DNA of 7,245 nucleotides, from contig JAIOJO010000030.1 in NCBI GenBank assembly GCA_019911985.1, forward strand, positions 1 to 7,245, written 5' to 3'. Both the position numbers and the translations under genes were made by a program. Shown here one piece after another: positions 1 to 6,289 of the stretch. The notes beneath the pieces were generated by a model. That model was given only the letters and a program-made list of their open reading frames with translations, ran no database searches and had not been told where the DNA came from. The first letter of the stretch is position 1. Each line of letters opens with the position of its first letter. Origin of the DNA: Sulfuricellaceae bacterium. GTDB taxonomy: Bacteria > Pseudomonadota > Gammaproteobacteria > Burkholderiales > UBA9220.

Positions 1-1498
1 GTATATCCCATCGGGATAAACATGTTCTGCAAAATAGGCGCAAGGTCTGTCCATGATCCGGACGTAAAATACTTCCAAGATATGCGTTGTTGTTTTTGCA
101 GCGAGGGCATTGCCAATGGATATCATATGCGGGACCGCGGCTTGGTGTCTGGTCGCCGGACAATTCGAAGGAATGTAAAGGAGCCAAGTTAAAAAGCGTG
201 TTGCCATGAACCCAAATCTGCAATCCCAGCATTTCCAGGTTTTTCTCGTTTATGCCAGAAATATTGAGGTAAGTAGGCAAGGTGTCCAAAAAGTATTTTC
301 GATCGGTAATTAGCCCGTCCGCAACGGCTTTGATATAGTCAGGACTACCTGGAAAAACTTGCAGTCGGCTGAGATAAACTTGATAGCGTCGGTTGTTCGC
401 CCACCAGTGCATGGTTTCGTTAGCGGTCTCCAGGGTTTCAGCGGTATCGCCAAAAATCAAATTTCCCTGGATGCCTATTTTGTGTTCATACGTTGAGCAC
501 AAAGCGGCCTCTATGCGTTTCCGCGTTGTTTTTTTCTTCATGCTGTCTAGCACCGGTTGGCTCATGCTCTCAATGCCATAGCTAATGTAGGAGCAACCGG
601 CTTCTCGCATGGCCGTTAAGATGTTCTCATCTGCACAGATGACGTGAAGCTGAACCATCCATTGAATATTGTAAGGTTTGATTCGTTCGCAAAATTCCAA
701 TAATCGTGACTTACGAAGGGAAAATAGTTCGTCAATGATAGCTACCATGTTAATGTCATAGCGGGCTATCAATGCATCGAGTTCATGGAAAAAATCATCC
801 AGTGGCCGTTCACGATAAACTTTGCCTACAGGATGGAAACAAAAGGTACAGCTATATGGACATGAACGGCTTGTGACCATGTCAATGGCACGCGGCTTGC
901 TGTTTGGGTGAGTGTGAAAAAAATGATGATCCAGAACGCGTTGAGCAGCCAGATGGTGCTCAAATCCGAGTACCTCATAATCGGGCCAAGCGATTTCTGC
1001 TAGATTTTTGATTGGCGTACGGGGTGGCGTGCGGACCACGGCGCCGTGATTTTCTCGGAATACGATTCCGTTAATGGCAGAAAGATTATCTGACCGGCCA
1101 AGGCATTCTAATAATTCGACAATAGTCAGTTCAGCTTCACCAATCACCCCGACATCAATATCGATTAATTCAAAACAGGCTTCCGGGTCACCGCTAACAA
1201 CTCCACCACCTGCAATGTTGAGGATGCTTGGTTTTGCCCTTCTAGCGGCGGCGAATATGACCTTTAATACCGGCAGATATGGCGAAAGTCCACCTGTTGC
1301 GCATACATCGGGATCAATCTCAATTACTTTCTCGGCTACTAAGCTTTCAACTTCCCCGTGATAATGGTTGAGGTTTAGTCCTGTGACAGTGTGGCCTGCT
1401 TGCCTCATGGCCGAGGCGATATATCCGAGACCCAAAGGAAATTGATAAAATTCCCCCCCCTTGGTGCTGTATCTTGGGACGATAAGCAGAACATTCAT
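1..1498 (-). CDS. B12-binding-domain radical SAM protein with C-terminal zinc-ribbon-like tail (3' end beyond window)
   Basis: The frame is open from an ATG at 1498 to the window edge (499 complete codons, no stop), so the C terminus is missing. Residues 1-130 look like the Rossmann-type cobalamin-binding domain of class B radical SAM enzymes (starts MNVLLIVPRY, then PLGLGYIASAMRQAGHTV, later GGGVVSGDPEACF and VGVIGEAE). I see no DxHxxG cobalamin-ligand motif, which is usual in this class. The radical SAM core follows, with the [4Fe-4S] motif CPYSCTFC (C213, C217, C220) and the family-typical segments YGIESMSQPVLDSMKK and GNLIFGDTAETLETA. Near the edge are two knuckles, C464-x2-C467 and C490-x2-C493, suggesting a zinc ribbon or rubredoxin-like metal site. 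Family members often methylate unactivated carbon or rearrange their substrate; the substrate here is unknown. The start is supported by a good Shine-Dalgarno site. The gene appears AT-richer than its neighbours. Class assignment is firm; function is not. Confidence 0.9.
   Translation of the reverse strand, partial: MNVLLIVPRYSTKGGEFYQFPLGLGYIASAMRQAGHTVTGLNLNHYHGEVESLVAEKVIEIDPDVCATGGLSPYLPVLKVIFAAARRAKPSILNIAGGGVVSGDPEACFELIDIDVGVIGEAELTIVELLECLGRSDNLSAINGIVFRENHGAVVRTPPRTPIKNLAEIAWPDYEVLGFEHHLAAQRVLDHHFFHTHPNSKPRAIDMVTSRSCPYSCTFCFHPVGKVYRERPLDDFFHELDALIARYDINMVAIIDELFSLRKSRLLEFCERIKPYNIQWMVQLHVICADENILTAMREAGCSYISYGIESMSQPVLDSMKKKTTRKRIEAALCSTYEHKIGIQGNLIFGDTAETLETANETMHWWANNRRYQVYLSRLQVFPGSPDYIKAVADGLITDRKYFLDTLPTYLNISGINEKNLEMLGLQIWVHGNTLFNLAPLHSFELSGDQTPSRGPAYDIHWQCPRCKNNNAYLGSILRPDHGQTLRLFCRTCLSRWDI
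1453..1460 (-). repeat. Poly-G tract (8 G on the coding strand) in the 5' end of the B12 radical SAM gene
   Basis: Eight identical bases span codons 13-16 (K-G-G-E), inside the N-terminal domain. Gaining or losing one base puts the reading frame into early stops: a loss meets TGA near codon 29 and a gain meets TGA roughly 20 codons further on. This is the position and type of tract used for phase variation in some bacteria. A run of eight is at the lower limit for this and could be chance. Confidence 0.5.
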
Positions 1499-1507
1499 TT
1501 AATCACT

Positions 1508-1514
1508 CTTCCTT
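1508..1514 (-). promoter_or_regulatory. Ribosome binding site of the B12 radical SAM gene
   Basis: The minus strand reads AAGGAAG followed by 9 bases and then the ATG at 1498. It is a strong purine-rich Shine-Dalgarno site and decides the start of this gene. The surrounding 78-base gap (1499-1576) holds no hairpin with a T-run and no convincing -35/-10 pair, so neither a terminator nor a promoter is called there. Confidence 0.7.
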
Positions 1515-1576
1515 CAAACGCATCTTGACTTTAGTACGGGGAATAGTTGCCAATGGCCGAGCCGGTCAAACGCTTT

Positions 1577-2797
1577 TCATTTGCCTAAATCATTAATAAT
1601 CTGTTGTGCGCGATGATGCCAGCAGTGCCGCTCGCGTATCACTGCGGCCGCTCGAAGGCCCGCCTGTTTTCTATTCTGGTCGTCCTTCAGCCAACGATCC
1701 GCTTCTTCGCGGATGTTTTCGGGGGTAAACATGCCGTAATGAACGCCTGGCTCGAATGCGGTCAGCATTCCTCCCGGCTTGTCGTCATGGGGGGAGGCAT
1801 GGGTGAAGATGAAGCCACCCACTGCCATGCATTCAAAAGTCCGGCTGTGCAGTCCAAGTCCATGGGTATTGTTTGCCAGGTTGATTCGGGAGCGCCGATA
1901 CACGTCCAGCAAGCCGCTCAGCGTTTCTATCATGCCTTGGGCGTAGGGCTGAAACATGGGATGGGTGTCCCATCCCGGGCCGTAGAGTTCCAGCGATGTG
2001 GAAACTTGCAGAATTTCCGTGATCAATAGCACGCGATCGAGCAGGCGTGGATATTCCCGGGTCAGGTAATTGATATCAGCCTTGACGTGGGGAAGGGAGC
2101 TTTCATCCAAGTCAACGCTCTTGAGCATTTCCGTGGTCAGCTCGTGAATGTCCAACTCGCCCCGTAAAGGACGGTATGCGTCCTCAACAAGGTTTTGATA
2201 TATGTTTTCGATTATGTTGCGAAGAGCCAGGGACGTCAGATTCTGAATGGGCTTTCCGGCGAGGCGTCGCGCGGCCACGATTCTGCCTATTTGCGGTGTC
2301 GTGCCGCGTGGGGGGGGGATAAATCCACACAATGAAAAATCGACCTGGTCTGAATGAATGGGCCGGTTGCGGGAGTTGATAACGGCCTGGTCCACGCCGG
2401 TGACCAGAGACCCCACGTAACAGGGCAGTGCCGTATGGAGGCCGAGGACTCCCGCGTCACCCAATGCGTAAAGAATATCGGAATCATGAAACCCTTCCGC
2501 GAATCCGTCGAGGGTTTCCGGAAAAACGTCCTGAAACCACGCGATATGGCGGACATGGGAAGGCAAGGGCGTGTTGGGATCACGGGTGCGGTTGACTTGA
2601 ATGGCGACGTCGATCGACAGGCTTTCGCACATACGCAACAGTGCGATAGGCTTCAGGGGAGCGAGCAAGGCGTGGGCATGGTGGCCTAATACGTGAAATC
2701 CGTTGGCCAGTCCCTTCACCATGCGCTGATCGTAGGCACTGGGGTGGTTTGGAACGATCAAAATCCGTAATGGCTTATTGGGGGATACCCTGTTCAT
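1577..2797 (-). CDS. CgeB-like glycosyltransferase (GT-B type, Glyco_trans_1_2-like C-terminal domain)
   Basis: The predicted 406-residue cytosolic protein has no signal peptide or membrane span. Residues 10-140 look like an N-terminal GT-B Rossmann domain (LRILIVPNHPS, then HIAWFQDVFPETLDG and LPCYVGSLVTGVD). A charged, helical middle part spans about 170-265. The C-terminal nucleotide-sugar-binding half has YGPGW (272-276), the stretch DVYRRSRINLANNTHG (298-313), and SRTFECMAVGGFIFT (318-332) with conserved E322. That last block is characteristic of CgeB/glycosyltransferase family 1-like proteins in glycan and spore or capsule loci. It probably transfers a nucleotide-activated sugar; donor and acceptor are unknown. 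It starts 12 bases after the stop of the upstream radical SAM gene, and the only Shine-Dalgarno-like bases (TGAGG) overlap that stop, suggesting translational coupling. A nine-C run lies within codons 160-163. Confidence 0.85.
   Translation of the reverse strand: MNRVSPNKPLRILIVPNHPSAYDQRMVKGLANGFHVLGHHAHALLAPLKPIALLRMCESLSIDVAIQVNRTRDPNTPLPSHVRHIAWFQDVFPETLDGFAEGFHDSDILYALGDAGVLGLHTALPCYVGSLVTGVDQAVINSRNRPIHSDQVDFSLCGFIPPPRGTTPQIGRIVAARRLAGKPIQNLTSLALRNIIENIYQNLVEDAYRPLRGELDIHELTTEMLKSVDLDESSLPHVKADINYLTREYPRLLDRVLLITEILQVSTSLELYGPGWDTHPMFQPYAQGMIETLSGLLDVYRRSRINLANNTHGLGLHSRTFECMAVGGFIFTHASPHDDKPGGMLTAFEPGVHYGMFTPENIREEADRWLKDDQNRKQAGLRAAAVIRERHCWHHRAQQIINDLGK
2310..2318 (-). repeat. Poly-C tract (9 C on the coding strand) inside the glycosyltransferase gene
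   Basis: Nine consecutive C on the coding strand encode the end of an Ile codon and three Pro codons (I160-P163). Losing one base makes the frame read PHAARHRK and stop at 2287. Gaining one base leads to a TGA about 38 codons on. Either change removes the whole C-terminal catalytic half. It is the longest homopolymer I noticed in the window and is a candidate slippage tract. Confidence 0.55.
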
Positions 2798-2809
2798 CGG
2801 CGGGGTGCC

Positions 2810-4201
2810 TCAGATAAAGTTGATGTGCTCGGGTGGGTTTTTCATATCCCACAGGAACTTGTTGACGTAATCCTGGCGGCAGCCGATCGCGCAATCCTTG
2901 TGAACATCGACCGATTCGGAGACATCGCGGTGAACCGCCCAATAGCGGTCGCCCATCACCATGTCGAAAAACGACTGTTCATGGAGGTCGCCGATATAAA
3001 AGCGATCCTTGTTGAAGAAGGGGCCGCAAGGGTAAACCTTGCCGTTGCCGGATATTTGTAAAACGAAGGGTGTTCCATAGCAGACGTCGTATTTCCTGAA
3101 GCCGTCCTTGTATAGCGCAGACTCTGTTCCCGCCCTGATTTTGTCCCATTTCACCTGGACTACATAATTTTCAGTGGACAGCTTTTCCACCTCTTTCAGC
3201 ACATCCTCGATTCTCAGGTAATCCTTGTAGTCGATGCCGATTTCCTTGTATTCAGAGTCCGAGCAATGTTTGATCACGAAATAGTCCACCCCAAGCTCTT
3301 TGCCCAACTCGGCTTCTTTTAGTACTTGGTCGTAGCATTCCGGGATCAACACCATTTGCAGGCCGAGGGTACACTTGTAGCCGTTTTCCTTCTTGATTTT
3401 TACCAGGGCGCGGATTTTTTCGACCAGTTCGTCAAAATTGCTGGCCTTGGATTGATGCACGCGCTGGAATCCATCCCGCTCACCCGCTGAGAGATTAAAT
3501 CGAATCCATGACATATCGCGTAAAATGTCATGTGCGCGATCCATGTTCAGCAGCAAGCCGTTGGTTGCCATGGCTGTGTCTATGCCCAGTTTTCTCGCCA
3601 GTACCGCTGCATCATAGACGGCAGGATTGAGGGTCGGCTCGCCATCGCCGATAAATCCGATCGAGCGCACGCCCAGTTTGCCGCAGTCCTCGATGTACCG
3701 GAGCAGCGCATCGCGCTGGATCATGGTGCCCTTGGTCATGTTCTGCACGACGGCATAACAGTAAAGGCAGGCGGTGTTGCAGAACTTGGTCAATCCCATG
3801 TCCACGTGGACCGGTGCAAAGCGCTCTCCTCGTTCCCAGGCCGCGATTCGATCCAGGTGATACATGAGCTTGTGACCGTCAAAACGGAATTTTTCTTTCT
3901 TTGTCCGGAAACTTGGTCCCGTGAACGTGTTCGGCGCATCGGCTTCGCCATCTTTCTTCCAGGATTTGTCCCAGCGGATGATGCCGACTTGCCCGGCTTC
4001 CTCGACGAATTGCACTTCCTGGCCCTCTGGAACGGCAAGTTTCCGGGAGTCCTCCAGCTCCTTGTGCTGCTTTGCCAGCGCGCTACGATCGACGATGACA
4101 CTGGATGTTCTGAGCTTATGTCCCGGTTGGGCCGCCAAGGGCACATCGACGGGAATATCCGTATTGGCCGTTTCGCCGAAACGGTTTGTTTTCTCTTTCA
4201 T
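2810..4201 (-). CDS. Radical SAM enzyme with SPASM/twitch-type auxiliary cluster domain
   Basis: With the ATG at 4201 the protein has 463 residues. A hydrophilic N-terminal region of about 130 residues precedes the radical SAM core. The core has the motif CNTACLYC (C141, C145, C148), the SAM-binding GDGEPTLNP (185-193), ATNG (212-215) and SWIRFNLSAG (231-240). A C-terminal auxiliary-cluster domain has C374, then G387-x4-C392, then C437-x3-C441: four Cys, enough for one [4Fe-4S] cluster as in twitch enzymes such as BtrN, not the full seven-Cys SPASM set. The protein ends EHINFI, like the paralogue at 6290-7245. Twitch enzymes often carry out two-electron oxidation of an alcohol or modify a peptide; the substrate here is unknown. 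I chose 4201 because GGAG sits 6 bases upstream. An in-frame ATG at 4276 (488 residues) would overlap E1 beta by 38 bases and has no Shine-Dalgarno site. Confidence 0.9.
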   Translation of the reverse strand: MKEKTNRFGETANTDIPVDVPLAAQPGHKLRTSSVIVDRSALAKQHKELEDSRKLAVPEGQEVQFVEEAGQVGIIRWDKSWKKDGEADAPNTFTGPSFRTKKEKFRFDGHKLMYHLDRIAAWERGERFAPVHVDMGLTKFCNTACLYCYAVVQNMTKGTMIQRDALLRYIEDCGKLGVRSIGFIGDGEPTLNPAVYDAAVLARKLGIDTAMATNGLLLNMDRAHDILRDMSWIRFNLSAGERDGFQRVHQSKASNFDELVEKIRALVKIKKENGYKCTLGLQMVLIPECYDQVLKEAELGKELGVDYFVIKHCSDSEYKEIGIDYKDYLRIEDVLKEVEKLSTENYVVQVKWDKIRAGTESALYKDGFRKYDVCYGTPFVLQISGNGKVYPCGPFFNKDRFYIGDLHEQSFFDMVMGDRYWAVHRDVSESVDVHKDCAIGCRQDYVNKFLWDMKNPPEHINFI

Positions 4202-4207
4202 AGAGCG

Positions 4208-4211
4208 CTCC
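4208..4211 (-). promoter_or_regulatory. Ribosome binding site deciding the start of the 4201 radical SAM gene
   Basis: GGAG on the minus strand stands 6 bases before the ATG at 4201, in the 37-base gap after the E1 beta stop. The alternative ATG pair at 4276/4273 has no comparable site, so this favours the shorter protein. Confidence 0.6.
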
Positions 4212-4238
4212 ACAAGTGAGGTTTTTGATTGGGCTTGG

Positions 4239-5324
4239 TCAAAACGGTCCACTGTATTTATTGTTGGGCACATCATGAGGTCTGTCGTTTCGAAGCGCGG
4301 TAAGCAAGCTGGCGTAATCGATAGTATTTTTATCGGCGCCGATCAGCCCGAGCACAGCATCAGCCACAGCCGTGGGGTCAGGGTAATATTTCTCGGCCAT
4401 GTACTGGGAAGTGGGCGTGGGGTGATCCGGCGAGGCGATTCGAACCGGGCGGGCTTTTAGCGCATCGAATGCACTTTCGGCAACCTGGCTGATTAGCTCG
4501 CCGGCAATGCTGCCGGTGCGAGATGCGGTATCCGCTACGATTAGCCGCCCGGTTTTCCGAACCGAATGAAGGACGCTGTCTATATGAAGAGGGCGCGCAC
4601 TGCGCATGTTCAAAACTTCCACGCTGATTCCCATTGACGCCAAGGCTTTTGCCGCGGCAAGGGACTCGTAAACCATATAAGAGAAGGCCGCAATTGTGAC
4701 ATCCGTGCCTTCGTGCAAAATTTCCGACCGATCCAGCGGAATCTGATAATAATCTGCAGGAACCGTGCCTACGATGGGGTGCAGCCACCGGTGTTCGATA
4801 AACAGAACGGGATTTTCATCCGCTATTGCCGAAATCAGCATGCCCTTTGCGTCGTAAGGGGTGGTTGGCATGATGACCTTAAGCCCCGGTATCTGTGCAA
4901 ACATGGCCTGCAGGCTTTGAGAATGTTGCGGACCCTGGCCCCATCCCCGGCCAACAATCATGCGCACGACCAATGGAACGCTTGCCTTGCCGTCAAACAT
5001 GTAATGCCATTTGGCGGCATTGTTGACCAACTGGTCCATCGCCAGCAGGGCGAAATCAATTCGCTGATGCACCATTACCGGACGCAAGCCGTTAAGCGCG
5101 GCGCCGATGCATACCCCGGTCATGCCGTTTTCGGCGAGCGGCATGTCAAAAATCCGCCGCTTGCCGTATTTATCCAGTAAGCCCGCCGTCGTGTTGAAAA
5201 TCGCCTTGGGGTCGGGAACGCCCTCGCCAACCAGAATGACTCTCGAATCTTTCTCCATCGCCTGGTCCAGGCCTTCTCGAATGGCTTCCGAAAAAGTGAT
5301 GGTACGATTCTCCATATCAAGCAT
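4239..5324 (-). CDS. Thiamine-diphosphate-dependent 2-oxoacid dehydrogenase-like E1 component, beta subunit
   Basis: This is a predicted 361-residue partner of the alpha subunit encoded just upstream. The N terminus (ENRTITFSEAIREGLDQAM) aligns with PDH/acetoin/branched-chain E1 beta starts. Next come GMTGVCIGAALNGLRPV (67-83), DQLVNNAAKWHYMFDG (97-112), and GWGQGPQHSQS (127-137), the conserved loop after the first beta-subunit strands. Then come IPGLKVIMPTTPYDAKG (145-161), and in the transketolase C-terminal-like domain RSARPLHIDSVLHSVRKTGR (241-260). A tail of about 35 residues ending NNKYSGPF extends past the usual E1 beta end. Together with alpha it should bind ThDP and decarboxylate or cleave a 2-oxo substrate. 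I chose ATG 5324, which has GGGA 6 bases upstream and overlaps alpha by 8 bases. ATG 5315 (MENRT..., 1-base gap) is a good alternative. An upstream ATG at 5426 would add an unrelated Arg/Ser/Pro-rich extension lying within the alpha gene. Confidence 0.9.
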   Translation of the reverse strand: MLDMENRTITFSEAIREGLDQAMEKDSRVILVGEGVPDPKAIFNTTAGLLDKYGKRRIFDMPLAENGMTGVCIGAALNGLRPVMVHQRIDFALLAMDQLVNNAAKWHYMFDGKASVPLVVRMIVGRGWGQGPQHSQSLQAMFAQIPGLKVIMPTTPYDAKGMLISAIADENPVLFIEHRWLHPIVGTVPADYYQIPLDRSEILHEGTDVTIAAFSYMVYESLAAAKALASMGISVEVLNMRSARPLHIDSVLHSVRKTGRLIVADTASRTGSIAGELISQVAESAFDALKARPVRIASPDHPTPTSQYMAEKYYPDPTAVADAVLGLIGADKNTIDYASLLTALRNDRPHDVPNNKYSGPF

Positions 5325-6279
5325 AAACTTTCCCACTTGCATCCTCGATGGTCGGTTTTTTGCTGGAGAGTGCGAATTCGAAGGCGGCTGCGATTTCCCG
5401 CCGGATTTCCGCCTCGTATTTCTCAATGTCTTGGCTAAAGCTTGCGTCCTTAAGAATCAGCTTGGCCGCATGGCTGGCGATGGGACATTCGCCCATGCCG
5501 CTTTCGATTTCCTGTGGTGATCGGTAAGCCAGGTCGTCGTCAAAATTGGGGCCGCAGTGCTCTCGCCAACGGTAGGTGCGGAGCTCCATGAATTGAGGGC
5601 CTTGGCCAAGCCTTGCTTTGCCGATCGCCTCTCTGGCGATACTCAGGACTTCCTCTACATCGTTGCCATTGCCAGAAAAAGCCGCCATACCGTGCGCCTC
5701 GGCCAGCCGGTAAATCGGCCGGTTGGGTTGTCTTTCGTTTCGCCGCGTGTAAACCGAGAAATCGTTATTTTCGCAGACGAATACCACCGGCAGCTTGTGC
5801 AGTGCGGAAAAATTCAATGATTCATGGACGACGCCCTCTTCGAAGCAGCCGTCCCCGAAAAACACCACGGTGACTTGATCGCTTTGTTTGAGCGATGAAG
5901 CCCATGCGGAACCAACCGCCAGCGGCACCGTCCCGCCTACGATGGGCGTGGAGCCCATGAATCCGGCATCCAGATCGATGAGATGCATGGAGCCTCCGCG
6001 TCCCCCGCAGCACCCTGTGGCCCGACCGTATAATTCGGCCAGCATCGCGTTCAAATTTCCGCCTTTGGCAAGATAATGTCCGTGCGCTCTATGATTGCTA
6101 AACACCCGGTCGTCGGGAAGGAGTGTCGCGCAGACGCCGACGGCGATGGCCTCCTGCCCGATGCATAGATGCATAGGGCAGCGCATCTCTTGTTCGGTGT
6201 AACGGTCTGCCAATGCCTCCTCGACACGCCGGATTCGGAGCATCGAATGAAACAGCCGGGCTGCTAGCGTTTCTTGCAT
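5317..6279 (-). CDS. Thiamine-diphosphate-dependent 2-oxoacid dehydrogenase-like E1 component, alpha subunit
   Basis: At 320 residues it has the usual length of bacterial PDH/acetoin-type E1 alpha. In order it shows LFHSMLRIRRVEEALADRY (9-27), GQEAIAVGV (41-49), SNHRAHGHYLAKGG (61-74), AELYGRATG (81-89), GRGGSMHLID (93-102), and IVGGTVPLAVGSA (113-125). The ThDP/Mg motif starts GDG at 142-144 and ends with NN at 171-172 after 26 residues, within the expected spacing. Near 234-253 the classical R-x-x-GHS-type segment reads TYRWREHCGPNFDDDLAYR, unlike standard pyruvate dehydrogenase. It forms the active site with the beta subunit encoded next. No E2 or E3 gene is in the window. I chose ATG 6279, 10 bases after the upstream stop, where TGAG from that stop region may serve as a weak Shine-Dalgarno site. 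An in-frame ATG at 6354 would overlap the upstream gene and precede the homologous start. Confidence 0.92.
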   Translation of the reverse strand: MQETLAARLFHSMLRIRRVEEALADRYTEQEMRCPMHLCIGQEAIAVGVCATLLPDDRVFSNHRAHGHYLAKGGNLNAMLAELYGRATGCCGGRGGSMHLIDLDAGFMGSTPIVGGTVPLAVGSAWASSLKQSDQVTVVFFGDGCFEEGVVHESLNFSALHKLPVVFVCENNDFSVYTRRNERQPNRPIYRLAEAHGMAAFSGNGNDVEEVLSIAREAIGKARLGQGPQFMELRTYRWREHCGPNFDDDLAYRSPQEIESGMGECPIASHAAKLILKDASFSQDIEKYEAEIRREIAAAFEFALSSKKPTIEDASGKVYA

Positions 6280-6289
6280 GTGCAAAAGC

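Noticed and set aside
1074..1361. Plus-strand open frame of 95 codons at the left side, where no minus-strand gene has both ends inside the window
   Set aside because: It is antisense to the edge-truncated B12 radical SAM gene, which has conserved motifs and 499 open codons.
1535..1572. Possible promoter TTGACC with TATTCC 18 bases later (minus strand) before the B12 radical SAM gene
   Set aside because: The -10 element matches consensus at only three of six positions, so it cannot be told from chance.
1566..1580. Tiny frame ATG-AAA-AGC-GTT-TGA overlapping the glycosyltransferase stop
   Set aside because: Four codons only, with no evidence of translation or leader function.
3530..4219. Long plus-strand open frame of 229 codons
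   Set aside because: It lies wholly antisense to the well-supported radical SAM gene, has no recognisable motif, and its length fits a GC-related shadow frame.
4202..4238. 37-base gap between E1 beta and the second radical SAM gene as a terminator or promoter
   Set aside because: No stable hairpin with a T-run and no promoter-like pair is visible; only the ribosome binding site is supported.
3921..4460. Plus-strand open frame of 179 codons spanning the radical SAM/E1 beta junction
   Set aside because: It is antisense to two conserved genes, Ser-rich, and has no family resemblance.
5325..5426. Upstream ATG at 5426 extending E1 beta by 34 residues
   Set aside because: The extra segment is Arg/Ser/Pro-rich, lies inside E1 alpha coding sequence, and does not resemble E1 beta N termini.
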